DNA of 64,000 bases, from the NCBI GenBank assembly GCA_028023455.1, contig JAQFVV010006199.1:620001-684000 (forward strand), given 5' to 3'. Position 1 is the stretch's first letter, and the number at the start of each line of letters is the position of its first letter. Positions 23,862 to 35,194 of this stretch are shown in pieces. Origin of the DNA: Epiperipatus broadwayi (lineage: Eukaryota; Onychophora; Udeonychophora; Euonychophora; Peripatidae). The notes beneath the pieces are model-generated. The model was not told the DNA's origin, did no database searches, and saw nothing but the letters and a program-made list of their open reading frames with translations. The position numbers were made by a program, and so were the translations under genes.

Positions 23862-26473
23862 TGAAGCAGTCGGATCTGAGTTCGATCCTAGCTTCATGTT
23901 AGTTACCCTAATACTAACCTTAAATTTCCGATGCAATGGGGCTTTATACGTTCAATCCACGCTAATTTCCATAATGAATAATTTATTTCAAATGTGTATT
24001 AAAATCAATTAGTTTCAGTTTAAAATTGAGCAATTCTCTTAATAAATTCATGATAAAATATTCATGAATTTATATATATTACAATTGCGTGGATTGTGCG
24101 TATATATTTGTAAATATTTAAATATATATAATTTTCGAAAGTTTCATTGCGTCGGGAATACTTGTTTTTTTTTTACTTTTAAATAATTTGTAAAGTTTTG
24201 CGAATAAAAGCTACATTCCTTCCATGGGCTTTCAAATTCTCAATAAAACAACAGTAAAGTTTTATTAATTAAAAAAAAGATAAGAATTCAATTTTTAATT
24301 AAAATCATTTCAGACTTTAAGAATTCATTTTCTAATTAGGAAAGGAATTCACAAATTAGTTTGAAAGCTTATCGAAGGAATGTTTTGGAAAACAACTAAT
24401 TATAAGAAAAAACCAGATTGATAACAAAATGAGCGCTAGCCGGAGGCATCAGGAAACAGTAGATATATAGCCCTGAAAAGTAAAGAAGGGGCTAGTGAGT
24501 TTTTGATTGTAGAGTAGTGCAGTGAACTCTGTGCGTATAATAATTGTATTTCATCATGATAGAGGGCTAGAACATCAGGAATCTGGCTACGGTTCCTAAA
24601 GTCCCGAGAAATCTTCAATGGAGCTGCTGAACCGTTTTCCGGATCGATAATTCTGCTAAAATAATGAAAGCTACTAAAATACTACTCCAGTAGTTAACCA
24701 ATGATGCCTACGTTTTCAACAACTTGGAGGTGTAACTTAAGGACCAGCGGAAGGGGTAATATGAACGTTAAACTTTCTGGCCAGTTCGAACTTTATTTTA
24801 TACTCCTCCTATTTAAGAGCTCTTTATTATTTAATGTAAATCTTTATAAAATGCTAATATAAATTTATATTGTAATTCTTTCAATCTCTAGTCTTTAAAC
24901 TTTTTCTTTTCTTACCTGGCGGTTCGTTTAATATATATATGTTGGTGTGCTTTATTAATGTCGTATTTAAAAATTATATGCCAATAATCTTTCGACTCGA
25001 TGAGCCCTTTGATTCCATTTGCCTCACGCAAATAATATAACATTAATTTCCAATAGTAATTCTCGCCCATTAGAACTAAATTTGAAAGTTCTATTAATCA
25101 TCGAGTCGAAAGAAAATATTACATGTTTATTATTTGATAATTGGCAAATAATAAACTATTAGCTTCATTTTTCACCTATGTCCCCAGCTACTAAGTTACA
25201 ATTGTTTATATACTCACAAAATGTTATAATATTGATTTCTTGTTCTACTAATATATATTTATTCGAATATAACCTTAAATGTTTTTATTGCCAAAAAGGG
25301 TCGATAAAGGGTTAAATGTATTTTAATTCCATTTTTGTTATTTTAAATTGATATTCAGGAAGGGCACGAATATTAAGGCATAATTAAGATAGTTTATAAA
25401 TGTTTTCAAAATAGTTCGATAAAGCTCGTTTGACTTTAATTAATTGGTCAAGTCATCACGTAGAGCATTCTACATGGGTTTTATTTTTCAACGATGACTA
25501 TCAAGTCATCATCATCAAATGTTGCTGACGTAGGGCCATCTTCCGCTCCGTTAGGCTGGTCGGTGATCATTCTCTTATTTAAATTTTTCCAGGAAGAAAA
25601 TACTTCCTTTCCGATTCATTAGTCAAAGGGCGTAAGACTTGCCAAATGCAAGCCGCCATAAGACTTCGATCATCGACTAGCGATCATCTTTAAATTTGAC
25701 TCTCTGCCTCGTAATTCGTCAAGCACCATTGCATTTTTGTTTCGGTAAAACCCGCTCCGTACTCGTAATTCGTGATGGAGTGATTTAAATTAAAGTCGAA
25801 CCAATTCTCAAATATGTTTAATTAAATAAGTTTTCAAATAAAGATTAAAGTTATGCCTTAAAATACGTTTTGCTCTTCATGAATAGATTTCCGAATGTGA
25901 AGATAAATCTCATATTCCACCGTAATAAAATTAGAACAATCATTTCCGTTCTAAATAAATACCTTTATCCACCTTTATATTTTCTTGTTGGGGGCATAGA
26001 CATAGAATTCCAATATTGCGTAATTTCCATTGGCATATGATAAGGACCGCCATTCTTATTATATTTATAAATTCTTTTAAAGACTAGAGATCACTAATGC
26101 AATCTATATTTTCTTGAACCAAACAAATTATTATTATTATTAAATATTTTATAACATACTTGGTTTCTTAGTTCATCATCCTTTTTATAATTATTTAAAT
26201 GTTAATACTCGCTGTCTGTGTTGGCAACCCGAACATACATATGATGTGATTTAAAAAGTATTCAAAGTAATTAATTATTAGATATTCGTGTCAGTGCAAG
26301 GAGTCTCTAGTCATCACCAACCGTTGAGCTAGTTCTTGGCGCATAGCACTGTGCCGTCGATTTCTGCTATCTGAGCTGTTGAGTTGGGTTTGAATTCGGT
26401 TTTGGTTAAGCTGAGTTTGAATCCGATTTGACATGCGGGGTGGTGGTTTTCGACCGGTACATGGTTATGTTTT
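23862..26473 (+). repeat. 5' LTR
   Basis: It starts TGAAGC at 23862. The right end is not certain. Either it ends ..GGTACA at 26461, giving TG..CA and exactly 2600 bp followed at once by TGG, or it ends ..ATGTTT at 26473, directly before the tRNA-Lys-like TGGCTGCCC. Only the missing 3' end of the other LTR could decide. The first 34 bases form a stem-loop (TGAAGC/GCTTCA, GGATC/GATCC) containing GAGTTCGATCC, like a tRNA T-arm. A 15-bp perfect inverted repeat, CTTTCGACTCGATGA, lies at 24989-25003 and 25098-25112. No ORF of note. Confidence 0.8.
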
Positions 26474-26500
26474 TGGCTGCCCAATCGTTGTGGCTCGACT
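26474..26500 (+). other. Primer-binding site, tRNA-Lys-like
   Basis: TGGCTGCCCAATCGTTGTGG followed by CTCGA resembles the tRNA-Lys primer site TGGCGCCCAACGTGGGGC. The likeness runs on into the complement of the tRNA B-box region (TCGAGCC). It lies immediately inside the left LTR, where a minus-strand primer should bind. Confidence 0.55.
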
Positions 26501-26989
26501 TAATAAACCCCACACATGCCCTGGAGATTAGAATTGTGATTTTAGTTACTCAGTTAATTGAAATCCCAATAAAGTAATTGTTTCTGTAGAGTGATATTTT
26601 TTTTTTAAAAAAAAAAGTGTTATATATATACTGAAATGATTTAATAAATTAAAATATCATTTTCTAATTCTTTCTTATAAAAATGTTTTCAAGATTATTT
26701 TTTTAAATGTTCGTTCAGTAAAAGATTCGTTAGTTAAAATAATTATTCATATGTATATATATTAATTATACGTGTACTATATCAGTATATATATATTATA
26801 CGTTTGTGTTATACGCGTTCGTGACAGTAAGGAAAATTATCGTTAGCAAAGTAGTAAGAGTCCATAGATCAAAGCATAGGGGTAAAATAAATGAAATATT
26901 TTGTCTGTGTCAAAATTAATTTTGTTCATCTCAGTCGTTATAATTAAAAATATCCAATATGATAGCATAAAAGTCTTAATTTTACAGTA

Positions 26990-27170
26990 TTGCTTGCTAG
27001 CACATATATTTAATGTTCGCTCTGTATTTTTAGTAACCTCAAAGCAGGTGAAGCCCTTTGTGTACACCAAGCAGCCAGATGCAGTTGGCAAAATGCTTAA
27101 ATGGTTTGCACGCTTTCATGCTAGCAAGATTTAGAATAATATCTCCAATAAAAGTTCTTGTAATATTAAT
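26990..27170 (+). other. Exon-like segment inside the LTR element
   Basis: A pyrimidine-containing tract ending TTTTTAG (27033) is followed by 102 bases of markedly higher GC ending in a TAG at 27132-27134. It reads VTSKQVKPFVYTKQPD, then AVGKMLKWFARFHASKI. An AATAAA polyadenylation-like signal follows at 27149. The arrangement resembles a terminal coding exon with an acceptor site. I do not recognise the peptide. It could be a captured host exon, an element-encoded spliced exon, or chance. Confidence 0.25.
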
Positions 27171-27860
27171 TTTGACATTTTTTTTTTTGGTGTTAAAGCC
27201 TCATGCTTAGTAAAAATGAAGTAGTGAACTCCTATATTTAAACTCAGGTCATGAACGCGTTAGCTGTTATTAAATAATATTACTCATCATCAATTCAATT
27301 GTTTTATTAAAGGTTAAGTCAATCATATGTGGTTTGGGGGTCAATGGGTTATATCACATGCCCTATTGATCTCATTTTGCTCACTGGCGCCCATATAAAT
27401 AAATTTGTCAGCAAAATTGATTGTCAGCACAGTAGTGGGTCAATCGCCATAATAAAAAACCAAGTGTGTTCAATACAGAATGATTTGTTGTATCTGCTAA
27501 TACATAATATTTGTATATCACTGTAGTTTTTTTTTCAGACATGGGAGAACAGAACCGTTGAACAAAGGGAAAGTGAATAATGTTTTTTTTTCTTATCTTT
27601 AATATTTTTGAATACATGTCTCACTCAAACAGTTAATATAAAGAGCCAACCAAGAAAACGTAGGTAAACCAAAAAAGGCAGATTACATAGATTGGGGAAA
27701 TAATATGCAGCAGCTAGTGAAGATTGGGACAATGGACCTGTAGTCAGAGACCTAGTTAAAATTTACTAAAGAAAAAAATATTATTTAAGCATACAGAGAG
27801 TCTATAAGTTGATTTGCAGTGTTTATTGATTGTTATTACATTATTTTCTTGTTTTCAAAA

Positions 27861-28637
27861 ATGGGAAAAGACACTTTCCAAACGATCCTTAGAGAAATGA
27901 GAGAACACCGAAAGGTACTGATGATGATGATGGAAAGGTTTGTAAGGATGGATGAAGCACGAGGCATCCGAGCCAACTCAAACCCAGAGAATGTAAAGCT
28001 TCAGCAAGACATAAATCCCTCTGAAGCCCCAACAATAGATGATGAAGATGATCAGGCCACACCAAAGGAAGTTGTAGATAGCAAGGAAGACGACAGTGGT
28101 GAGGATGAGTCCAATTACGCAACAGGGGAAGAAGCTGATATAGATATAGAGAAAGATATAAATCCCTCTGAAGCCCCAAAAATAGATGATAAAGATGATC
28201 AGGCCACACCAAAGGAAGTTGTAGATAGCAAGGAAGGCGACAGTGGTGAGGATGAGTCCAATTATGAAACAGTGGAGGAAGCTGATATAGATATAGAGAA
28301 AGAAAAAGATGTTCAGACCACTAGTCAAATGAAATTAAAAGTGGAAATGGGACAGATGATGAGTCCTCAACTTAGTATGAAGAGGTTACAGACGCCAATG
28401 CCTGGATCCTTGATACAGATTCAGACTTTCAAAGAAGACCCAGGAGAGAAACCCATCGTTCATAGAGATAATGTTAAAGAATTGTTTTTTGTGCATTCCG
28501 TCGCAGAAAAGGCCACAGAATTAATAACAGCAATAGACTATGGGAACTTGACGACAACCAGGGAAGACCAGGACTATGACCATTACAATGCCAGACAGTT
28601 AAAACCATATGTGCCACCTGATCCAGGGAAACAATAG
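27861..28637 (+). CDS. Element-encoded acidic protein with a tandem repeat (258 aa)
   Basis: The only sizeable ORF inside the LTR element. I prefer the ATG at 27861 (CAAAATGGG context, MGKDTFQ) over the in-frame ATG at 27819, whose 14 extra residues are hydrophobic and A+T-coded. Residues 1-35 look like a short helix or coiled coil (ILREMREHRKVLMMMMERF). Residues 50-147 are two 49-residue acidic repeats (DINPSEAP..EADIDIEK), a 147-bp DNA duplication at 28008-28154 and 28155-28301. The C terminus, HYNARQLKPYVPP, resembles the last residues of Gypsy-type pol polyproteins. I infer a gag head joined to a pol tail by deletion, plus an acidic repeat. The function is unknown; both copies of the repeat stay in frame. 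Confidence 0.5.
   Translation: MGKDTFQTILREMREHRKVLMMMMERFVRMDEARGIRANSNPENVKLQQDINPSEAPTIDDEDDQATPKEVVDSKEDDSGEDESNYATGEEADIDIEKDINPSEAPKIDDKDDQATPKEVVDSKEGDSGEDESNYETVEEADIDIEKEKDVQTTSQMKLKVEMGQMMSPQLSMKRLQTPMPGSLIQIQTFKEDPGEKPIVHRDNVKELFFVHSVAEKATELITAIDYGNLTTTREDQDYDHYNARQLKPYVPPDPGKQ
28008..28301 (+). repeat. 147-bp in-frame tandem duplication
   Basis: Two units beginning GA(C/T)ATAAATCCCTCTGAAG lie at 28008 and 28155. They differ at about a dozen positions, and the period is a multiple of three, so the reading frame is kept. Confidence 0.95.
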
Positions 28638-28896
28638 GACATTTATTAAATGACAGATATATATACAGAGGACCGACTGACACAACCATAGGGAAATGAA
28701 ACTTGATAAACGGACTGATTTATTATAAACCCATTTATAAGTTGAATATTCAAAAAATGGATCGCAGTGAGACATGTACAATTTGTAGCTTGGGCAGGTT
28801 ATATTATTCACACTCATGCTGTTCTCCCAGAGTCTATACACTTATGCAACTATATCCTGCATAAGTAAAGTCATTTTTTTTTCATTGTTTTTTTTT

Positions 28897-28910
28897 GAAG
28901 TGAAAAGAAA
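28897..28910 (+). other. Polypurine tract
   Basis: GAAGTGAAAAGAAA directly abuts the TG of the right LTR. It is purine throughout except one T. This is the expected plus-strand primer position and sets the element's orientation. Confidence 0.65.
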
Positions 28911-31502
28911 TGAAGCAGTCGGATCTGAGTTCGATCCTAGCTTCATGTTAGTTACCCTAATACTAACCTTAAATTTCCGATGCAATGGGGCTTTATACGT
29001 TCAATCCACGCTAATTTCCATAATGAATAATTTATTTCAAATGTGTATTAAAATCAATTAGTTTCAGTTTAAAATTGAGCAATTCTCTTAATAAATTCAT
29101 GATAAAATATTCATGAATTTATATATATTACAATTGCGTGGATTGTGCGTATATATTTGTAAATATTTAAATATATATAATTTTCGAAAGTTTCATTGCG
29201 TCGGGAATACTTGTTTTTTTTTTACTTTTAAATAATTTGTAAAGTTTTGCGATTAAAAGCTACATTCCTTCCATGGGCTTTCAAATTCTCAATAAAACAA
29301 CAGTAAAGTTTTATTAATTAAAAAAAGATAAGAATTCAATTTTTAATTAAAATCATTTCAGACTTTAAGAATTCATTTTCTAATTAGGAAAGGAATTCAC
29401 AAATTAGTTTGAAAGCTTATCGAAGGAATGTTTTGGAAAACAACTAATTATAAGAAAAAACCAGATTGATAACAAAATGAGCGCTAGCCGGAGGCATCAG
29501 GAAACAGTAGATATATAGCCCTGAAAAGTAAAGAAGGGGCTAGTGAGTTTTTGATTGTAGAGTAGTGCAGTGAACTCTGTGCATATTAATATTGTATTTC
29601 ATCATGATAGAGGGCTAGAAAATCAGGGATCTGGCTACGGTTCCTAAAGTCCCGAGAAATCTTCAATGGAGCTGCTGAACCGTTTTCCGGATCGATAATT
29701 CTGCTAAAATAATGAAAGCTACTAAAATACTACTCCAGTAGTTAACCAATGATGCCTACGTTTTCAACAACTTGGAGGTGTAACTTAAGGACCAGCGGAA
29801 GGGGTAATATGAACGTTAAACTTTCTGGCCAGTTCGAACTTTATTTTATACTCCTCCTATTTAAGAGCTCTTTATTATTTAATGTAAATCTTTATAAAAT
29901 GCTAATATAAATTTATATTGTAATTCTTTCAATCTCTAGTCTTTAAACTTTTTCTTTTCTTACCTGGCGGTTCGTTTAATATATATATGTTGGTGTGCTT
30001 TATTAATGTCGTATTTAAAAATTATATGCCAATAATCTTTCGACTCGATGAGCCCTTTGATTCCATTTGCCTCACGCAAATAATATAACATTAATTTCCA
30101 ATAGTAATTCTCGCCCATTAGAACTAAATTTGAAAGTTCTATTAATCATCGAGTCGAAAGAAAATATTACATGTTTATTATTTGATAATTGGCAAATAAT
30201 AAACTATTAGCTTCATTTTTCACCTATGTCCCCAGCTACTAAGTTACAATTGTTTATAGACTCACAAAATGTTATAATATTGATTTCTTGTTCTACTAAT
30301 ATATATTTATTCGAATATAACCTTAAATGTTTTTATTGCCAAAAAGGGTCGATAAAGGGTTAAATGTATTTTAATTCCATTTTTGTTATTTTAAATTGAT
30401 ATTCAGGAGGGGCACGAATATTAAGGCATAATTAAGATAGTTTATAAATGTTTTCAAAATAGTTCGATAAAGCTCGTTTGACTTTAATTAATTGGTCAAG
30501 TCATCACGTAGAGCATTCTACATGGGTTTTATTTTTCAACGATGACTATCAAGTCATTATCATCAAATGTTGCTGACGTAGGGCCATCTTCCGCTCCGTT
30601 AGGCTGGTCGGTGATCATATTCTCTTATTTAAATTTTTCGAGGAAGAAAGTACTTCCTTTCCGATTCATTAGTCAAAGGGCGTAAGACTTGCCAAATGCA
30701 AGCCGCCATAGGACTTCGATCATCGACTAGCGATCATCTTTCAATTTGACTCTCTGCCTCGTAATTCGTCAAGCACCATTGCATTTTTGTTCCGGTAAAA
30801 CCCGCTCCATGCTCGTAATTCGTGATGGAGTGATTTAAATTAAAGTCGAACCAATCCTCAAATATGTTTAATTAAATAAGTTTTCAAATAAAGATTAAAG
30901 TTATGCCTTAAAATACGTTTTGCTCTTCATGAATAGATTTCCGAATGTGAAGATAAATCTCATATTCCACCGTAATAAAATTAGAACAATCATTTCCGTT
31001 CTAAATAAATACCTTTATCCACCTTTATATTTTCTTGTTGGGGGCATAGACATAGAATTCCAATATTGCGTAATTTCCATTGGCATATGATAAGGACCGC
31101 CATTCTTATTATATTTATAAATTCTTTTAAAGACTAGAGATCACTAATGCAATCTATATTTTCTTGAACCAAACAAATTATTATTATTATTAAATATTTT
31201 ATAACATACTTGGTTTCTTAGTTCATCATCCTTTTTATAATTATTTAAATGTTAATACTCGCTGTCTGTGTTGGCAACCCGAACATACATATGATGTGAT
31301 TTAAAAAGTATTCAAAGTAATTAATTATTAGATATTCGTGTCAGTGCAAGGAGTCTCTAGTCATCACCAACCGTTGAGCTAGTTCTTGGCGCATAGCACT
31401 GTGCCGTCGATTTCTGCTATCTGAGCTGTTGAGTTGGGTTTGAATTCGGTTTTGGTTAAGCTGAGTTTGAATCCGATTTGACATGCGGGGTGGTGGTTTT
31501 CG
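28911..31502 (+). repeat. 3' LTR, truncated by the sequence gap
   Basis: It matches 23862-26452 nearly base for base, with an overall offset of 5049-5050. Differences cluster between 29580 and 30860; from about 30870 to the gap I see none. The terminal ~20 bases and the right target duplication are missing in the N run. Confidence 0.9.
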
Positions 31503-32002
31503 NNNNNNNNNNNNNNNNNNNNNNNNNNNNNNNNNNNNNNNNNNNNNNNNNNNNNNNNNNNNNNNNNNNNNNNNNNNNNNNNNNNNNNNNNNNNNNNNNN
31601 NNNNNNNNNNNNNNNNNNNNNNNNNNNNNNNNNNNNNNNNNNNNNNNNNNNNNNNNNNNNNNNNNNNNNNNNNNNNNNNNNNNNNNNNNNNNNNNNNNNN
31701 NNNNNNNNNNNNNNNNNNNNNNNNNNNNNNNNNNNNNNNNNNNNNNNNNNNNNNNNNNNNNNNNNNNNNNNNNNNNNNNNNNNNNNNNNNNNNNNNNNNN
31801 NNNNNNNNNNNNNNNNNNNNNNNNNNNNNNNNNNNNNNNNNNNNNNNNNNNNNNNNNNNNNNNNNNNNNNNNNNNNNNNNNNNNNNNNNNNNNNNNNNNN
31901 NNNNNNNNNNNNNNNNNNNNNNNNNNNNNNNNNNNNNNNNNNNNNNNNNNNNNNNNNNNNNNNNNNNNNNNNNNNNNNNNNNNNNNNNNNNNNNNNNNNN
32001 NN
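31503..32002. other. Assembly gap (500 N)
   Basis: Exactly 500 N, a conventional gap of probably unknown true length. It falls at the end of the right LTR, where a near-identical repeat is likely to have broken the assembly. Open frames that run through it are artefacts. Confidence 0.99.
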
Positions 32003-33290
32003 CATGAGAAAGAAAAAGGTATATAATGAGTGACTTGACTATTGTTCTTCAAGCAGGTTTGTGATATACAGTCAAGTTTGTGTTATTGCTATACAGTTGG
32101 ATTGCTGTTAGTACAGATAGAATTCAAAATGTAGTGTCAGAGTTTGGAGAACTATAAGTGCAGAAGCAGACCAGATATTTCTGTTGTGGATCAATTTGGA
32201 GTAGATGCCACTTGAAATAGCAACATGCATTGCTAAAACTCCAGTCCTCTGTCAAATCAACTGTGCTCACTTGAACCAATGTCCAAAATAAATGCTTAGA
32301 TAGTGAATCAATGCTGCCACTAAACTCTCTCTCTCTCATTGTTGATCCAAAGAATGGAAGACAAGCCCTGGAAATCATCGATGGAAAAACAAAAGCCCAA
32401 CTGGTTGGAAAGCAAAATATGCACAAAATGAAAACCTGGGTAAATATACTTTTAAATAGCTGTGTACACATTTAATTTTAAATGAAATGAACTTTGGTGG
32501 ACTATTATAGCTAAAGCTTAAAATCATCATTTATATTTTTTCAGTAAAATTTATTGTTATATTAAATGTAGGTGCTAATTAAATAATAATGTTTGCTTAA
32601 TTGTTATTTTTCTATTTTTTCTCTCTTTCTTGTCACTGCGACTCCAGTAAATTAGTGTAGAGTTATCTTATGAGTAAAGTAAATGTGCTGGATCCTAAGA
32701 CAGGGTATGAGCTAGTCATGGGATATTTCAAGTGCTGGATTGTGTGCCTGTCATCTGAAGCATGCTGACTATAACCTGTGGTTGGCTGGTATCTGAGGTT
32801 GATCCTCAAAACAAATAAAATGCTTTGGATGCAGAGGTTTGAATCTAGCAGATGATGTGGGTCACAGTCTGGAAATGTGATCGTGTTATGCTTTGCATAG
32901 CTCAATCTGATTGTGGGTATCATTGATGGCTCTGCTATCAATGGTATTCTCCCCTCTTCTTGAAGGGCCAGTCCATTCCTGTGTTTGTAAAATTATTAAA
33001 AGAGGGATTAAATCCAAATAAATAATCCATTTTCTCCTTCAGATCTGATGGAATATATATATCAGGGGTGAAGACTTCATGTATTGAACGGAATGAGTGC
33101 TTCTGTAGAAGAGTTCACTAAAAAGTTCAAAAGCTTGAACTAAAATTTAATTTCAAAAATTCACTAAAATATGTAAATTATTAAAACTCACAAAGTCGAT
33201 CCAACAAGTTGCACATGTAATGGTATAGTAAGAACAATAAGTATATTAGTGTATATAAACTATTTTGCCAAATGTCCAAAAATAAAATTC
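32003..33290. other. Spacer with a GC-shifted part (about 32120-32990)
   Basis: Base content is more balanced than in the flanks. A CTCTCTCTCTC tract at 32328-32338 precedes a short open stretch ending AACCTGG/gtaaat near 32440. That has the look of an acceptor-exon-donor unit, but the peptide (ALEIIDGKTKAQLVGKQ) is not recognised. No gene call is justified. Confidence 0.3.
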
Positions 33291-33295
33291 TCAAC

Positions 33296-33890
33296 TATTT
33301 TGTTAAACATAAAAAAGAAGAATGAACTATTCAAACTCATTATTTTTTGTATAGAATTTTTGTTGACTTCAATTTTTTTTACCAATAGTTGAATTGTTTT
33401 TATTTAAGGCAAATAATGAGTTTGACCATCACATTATTCATTGATTATAAGAAGTTCAAACAATGCTAAAATGTAATTTAAAGTTAAAACTTAAGAATGT
33501 TAAAAGCATTTGGAATATCTTGATAATGTACTATCTATATTTAAACTAGTCATGGTATGATTAACAGGTAAAAGAGTTCCATATTTTTCTCTAAACTATT
33601 TATCCAAACATAAAAAAGATGAATGAACAATTCAGACTTTGTATGGAATTTCTGTTAACTTTCAATTTTTTTATTATCAGTTGAACTGTTTTTTTTTATA
33701 AGGCAAATAATGAGTTTGACCATCACATTATTTGCATTATTCATTGATTATAAGAAGTTCAAACAATGCTAAAATATAATTAATAGTTCAAACTTAAGAG
33801 TATTAAAAGCATTTAGGAAATAAAAATATCTTGATAATGTATTCTCTATACTAACTGATTTACAGATAGATAAGAGAGTTCCAGATTTAT
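33296..33890. repeat. ~300-bp tandem duplication
   Basis: AAACATAAAAAAGA(A/T)GAATGAAC occurs at 33305 and 33606. Both are followed by the shared block GGCAAATAATGAGTTTGACC, then ACAATGCTAAAAT, then ATCTTGATAATGTA. The copies differ by indels and substitutions. No coding frame. Confidence 0.85.
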
Positions 33891-35052
33891 TTAAATGTAT
33901 GTAATATGAATAAATTAGCTATTAAATAAAAATTGTTGTGGCAAGTAAAATAAAAACATAAAAAAAGATGTAGTCTGCTTCCGTTTCTAAAAGAAACACA
34001 CTTCATCATTGATATATATAATTAAGAATATGTACATGAATCTCTACTAAATCTAAAAACAATCTTCAAAGTGCAATGTTTTGATTTAGTAATAGACACA
34101 GAAGAAAAAGTGGCAGTGTTTAGATGTCAAACTGATGTTGGAAAAAGAAGTTAAAAACACAAAAACTGGCTTTTATGATGGTGACATGTTTTGTGAGAAA
34201 AATGAAGAACTAGATAATTTTGCCAACATGGATTTAAAACTCCATGAAAATGCTTGAAAGTCTTGATGCTATAATTAAGTTTATTGAATTCTAAATTTAT
34301 TTATTGTCCTTTGCATTTTTCTATAATTCCAGTCTATGATATCAGGAGCTGAATTGATCAAAATTTACTTGTCATCATTAATTCAGCAAGAACATTTGAA
34401 CAGTTAAGGTAATAATTATAGCCATTGAATCTGAAATAAACCTTAGACAAAACTAAAAGAATTTTCTAGGAAAAAAAAAATTATCTTGAAAGCTTTTTTA
34501 TTAATAAAAAACAATATTAATTTATAATTTATTAATGTTAATTGATTTTATACTTCACCCCCCACCCTAAAGGGATGAGTCCCCAACAATATTTTACACA
34601 TCTATGTTGATTTTTTTTCCTAAATAAAAATGAAATATTTTTTTCTAAATTATATTAGAATCACTAAAGCAAGTGTTTTTATAAATAATTATTTTTAAAA
34701 GATAATTTACATCTTTTGTTTGTTTATTTTATTCGCATGTATACAATTTTATATTAAAATTTGTTTAGTTGCGCATTTGATTCAGTACCTAAGCCTTTTT
34801 TTAAGCTCACATTTTTATTGCTTTACATACTACCATAGAGTTATAAAGTCTATAATAAACTTTGTACATCAAAATTCTGTAGACTTTGGCAGCGATCATG
34901 GCGCTCAGCAAAAAATGTTTTCAATTGACTAGCGCAATTTATAAGACTGGCCTTATCTGTCTATAAATTTATGTTGCTTCATATATATACTCTTGTGCAT
35001 AGACTTTTTTTATTATTTTCATAATCGTTAAATGTTAAATCTTAAATAAAAT
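33891..35052. other. A+T-rich spacer, nothing recognised
   Basis: No gene, RNA or transposon end was identified. A short 70-codon open frame at 34720-34932 is A+T-coded and hydrophobic, with no family resemblance. Confidence 0.5.
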
Positions 35053-35069
35053 AATACATAAAAAATTTT

Positions 35070-35177
35070 TTTCCCCATATGTCATAGCATCGTTCGGGAC
35101 GCGAACCCACACCCGTCTGCAACCAACTACTTGCTTGCCCCGCGGGTGCGATGACCTCTCGGCTAACAATGCTTGAC
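35070..35177 (-). repeat. tRNA-derived SINE (family 2), young copy
   Basis: On the minus strand: A box TAGCCGAGAGG (35165-35155), B box GGTTCGCGTCCC (35107-35096), then GATGCTATGACATATG and an A-rich tail. A perfect 17-bp target duplication, AATACATAAAAAATTTT, flanks it at 35053-35069 and 35178-35194. The RNA polymerase III promoter boxes are intact. The same family occurs at 4996-5097 and 53079-53174. The long region between the boxes suggests a tRNA with an extended variable arm as the source. Confidence 0.8.
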
Positions 35178-35194
35178 AATACATAAAAAATTTT

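Larger units (their letters stand above)
23862..31502 (+). mobile_element. Large-LTR retrotransposon (LARD-like), 3' end in a gap
   Basis: Two direct copies of a ~2.6-kb sequence flank a ~2.4-kb interior. The second copy is cut by the N gap after 31502. Both copies start TGAAGCAGTC. Directly before the right copy is the purine tract GAAGTGAAAAGAAA (28897-28910), in the place of a polypurine tract. Just after the left copy is a tRNA-Lys-like primer site. Together these define a plus-strand LTR retrotransposon. The LTR copies differ by roughly 20 positions over 2.59 kb by eye, under 1%, so the insertion is far younger than the Gypsy-like and RTE elements nearby. The interior lacks RT, protease and integrase, so the element must be mobilised in trans. 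Confidence 0.85.

Noticed and set aside
27889-28328. 107- and 116-codon frames on the minus strand
   Set aside because: Antisense shadows of the duplicated acidic ORF; their apparent repeats are the same 147-bp duplication.
31379-32052. Open frames of 174-208 codons across the N run, on both strands
   Set aside because: They exist only because the gap has no stop codons. The sequenced ends belong to the LTR and to spacer.
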